This document shows, in pieces, positions 19,500 to 20,309 of a DNA stretch of 20,309 bases. The stretch comes from DATJMJ01 sp035508795. GTDB taxonomy: Bacteria; Actinomycetota; Acidimicrobiia; Acidimicrobiales; Palsa-688. Position numbers and translations under genes: made by a program. Under the pieces are notes generated by a model. It searched no databases and was not told where the DNA came from. It saw only the letters and a program-made list of their open reading frames with translations. The DNA is taken from NCBI GenBank assembly GCA_035508795.1, contig DATJMJ010000052.1:1-20309 (forward strand). Reading direction: 5' to 3'. Numbering within the stretch: position 1 is the first letter of the stretch; every line of letters starts with the position of its first letter.

Positions 19500-19889
19500 A
19501 TGGCACATCCCAATGAAGCCATCCTGCAGCGCGGCTACGAGGCATTCGCGAAAGGGGACCTCGAGACCGTCATGTCGGTCTTCGACGAGGACATCGTCTG
19601 GCACTCGGGAGGGCGCAACCCGTTCTCCGGCGACTACAGGGGCCATCGGGAGGTCGGGGAGCTTTTTGGCCGGATCTTCGAGCTGTCCGGTGGGACCTTC
19701 AAGAACGAGGTCCAGGACATCCTGGCCAATGACCACCGTGCGGTCGTCGTGGTCCGGATCACAGCCCAACGGGGCACAAAATCGCTCGACGACCTGGCAT
19801 GCCACGTATGGAACATGAGGGACGGCAAAGCGACCGAGTTTTGGAACATGGGGTTCGACCCGTACACCTCCGACGAGTTCTGGGACTGA
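19500..19889 (+). CDS. SnoaL/NTF2-like protein
   Basis: A 129-residue single-domain protein with the cone-shaped NTF2 fold pattern: the N-terminal helix ILQRGYEAFAKGDLETVMSVFDEDIVWH is the hallmark of SnoaL-like proteins. RGHREVGELFGRIFELSGGTF follows, then strands around VVVVRITAQR and CHVWNMRDGKATEFWNMG. Members are small-molecule enzymes (isomerases, cyclases, dehydratases) or binding proteins; the sequence alone does not give a substrate. ATG 19500 is preferred over a start at 19440 because AAGAGGG (19487-19493) is well spaced and similarity begins there. A second NTF2-like gene follows 15 bases later, suggesting a two-gene unit. Confidence 0.85.
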   Translation: MAHPNEAILQRGYEAFAKGDLETVMSVFDEDIVWHSGGRNPFSGDYRGHREVGELFGRIFELSGGTFKNEVQDILANDHRAVVVVRITAQRGTKSLDDLACHVWNMRDGKATEFWNMGFDPYTSDEFWD

Positions 19890-19904
19890 TCGCAGGGGAG
19901 GGTT

Positions 19905-20309
19905 GTGCTGCGGCCATCGTCGGCTGAACCGATGGAGGTGATGGACGCTGCCGAACGTGAGGCACATGTACGGAGGTTCGTCGACAAGGTCTGGAACGGC
20001 CGGAACTACACGGCGGCGGCCGACCTGTACGGGGAGTCCTACTCCAACGGGCTCGGGAGCGGCCCTCAGCCCGGAGCGAGGTCATCCGCCGCTACCATCA
20101 GGCGTTCCCTGACCTGCACCTGAGTATCGACGAGCTCATCGTCGCCGGCGACACCTTCGTAATGCGGGCCACGTTCCGCGGGACGGACACGGGAGGGTAC
20201 GTGGGCGGGGCTCCCACCGGGCGGGCCGTTGACGAGTGGGGGGGTCACCATCACGCACTTCGAGTACGACAAGGTCGTCAGCGAGTGGGTTGGGGCCGAC
20301 AAGCTCGGG
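19905..20309 (+). pseudogene. SnoaL-like (ester cyclase type) gene with two frameshifts, cut by the window end
   Basis: The first frame gives EREAHVRRFVDKVWNGRNYTAAADLY, a typical SnoaL/ester-cyclase N-terminus, up to about 20070. Similarity then moves to another frame (VIRRYHQAFPDLHLSIDELI through GTDTGGYVGGAPTGRAVDEW). At a run of seven G (20238-20244) it returns to the original frame (VTITHFEYDKVVSEWVGADK). One base appears lost near 20060-20075 and one gained in the G run. Without correction, translation stops at 20121-20123. The gene is either decaying or carries sequencing/assembly errors; the well-kept protein sequence on both sides favours error. The start is uncertain: GTG 19905, ATG 19932 or ATG 19941. 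Confidence 0.75.

Overview
The window is GC-rich (about 70 percent by eye), uses GTG starts often, and carries a dense set of chromosomal housekeeping genes. Together with a lysine/alanine-rich TopA tail, a K+-independent type membrane pyrophosphatase and a PspC-type two-component locus, this points to an actinobacterium, most plausibly of the Acidimicrobiia or a neighbouring class. That placement is an inference from gene content. No phage, transposon, CRISPR array or integrase is visible.

Layout. 1-172: start of a leftward HAD-IB phosphatase that runs off the window. 321-965: PhoU. 1080-1969: a STAS-domain anti-sigma antagonist followed by a HATPase anti-sigma kinase. 2090-8161: a DtxR-family metalloregulator with its own promoter/operator, then hppA (proton-pumping pyrophosphatase) directly abutting topA (DNA topoisomerase I). 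8170-11831: an envelope-stress type locus, with a leftward PspC/LiaF-like membrane protein divergent from a PspC-domain histidine kinase and its overlapping LuxR-type response regulator. 11924-13662: tmk-holB, overlapping by ATGA. 13663-13842: a convergent gap with three perfect inverted repeats. 13843-17510: three leftward genes, namely a secreted glycine-rich protein with two DUF5666-like repeats, an adenosine-specific kinase family protein (PF04008) and an MFS transporter with an unusual extracytoplasmic C-terminal extension. 17682-17754: tRNA-Arg(TCT). 17755-18191: no gene seen. 18192-19145: a group-2 type sigma-70 factor. 19240-19316: tRNA-His(GTG) with encoded CCA. 19500 to the end: two SnoaL/NTF2-like genes, the second broken by two compensating frameshifts.

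How the genes fit together. Several act in signal transduction or transcription control: PhoU, the STAS/HATPase pair, DtxR, the PspC two-component set and the sigma factor. The best candidate for a less familiar system is the PspC locus at 8170-11831. PspC-like sequences sit at the N-termini of both the membrane effector and the kinase, the shared promoter region holds an 11-bp-period direct repeat that could bind the response regulator, and the regulator has a His/Gly-rich repeat extension. The MFS fusion, with a G-quadruplex-prone hexamer tract across its start, is the second most unusual object. The remainder is ordinary core genome.
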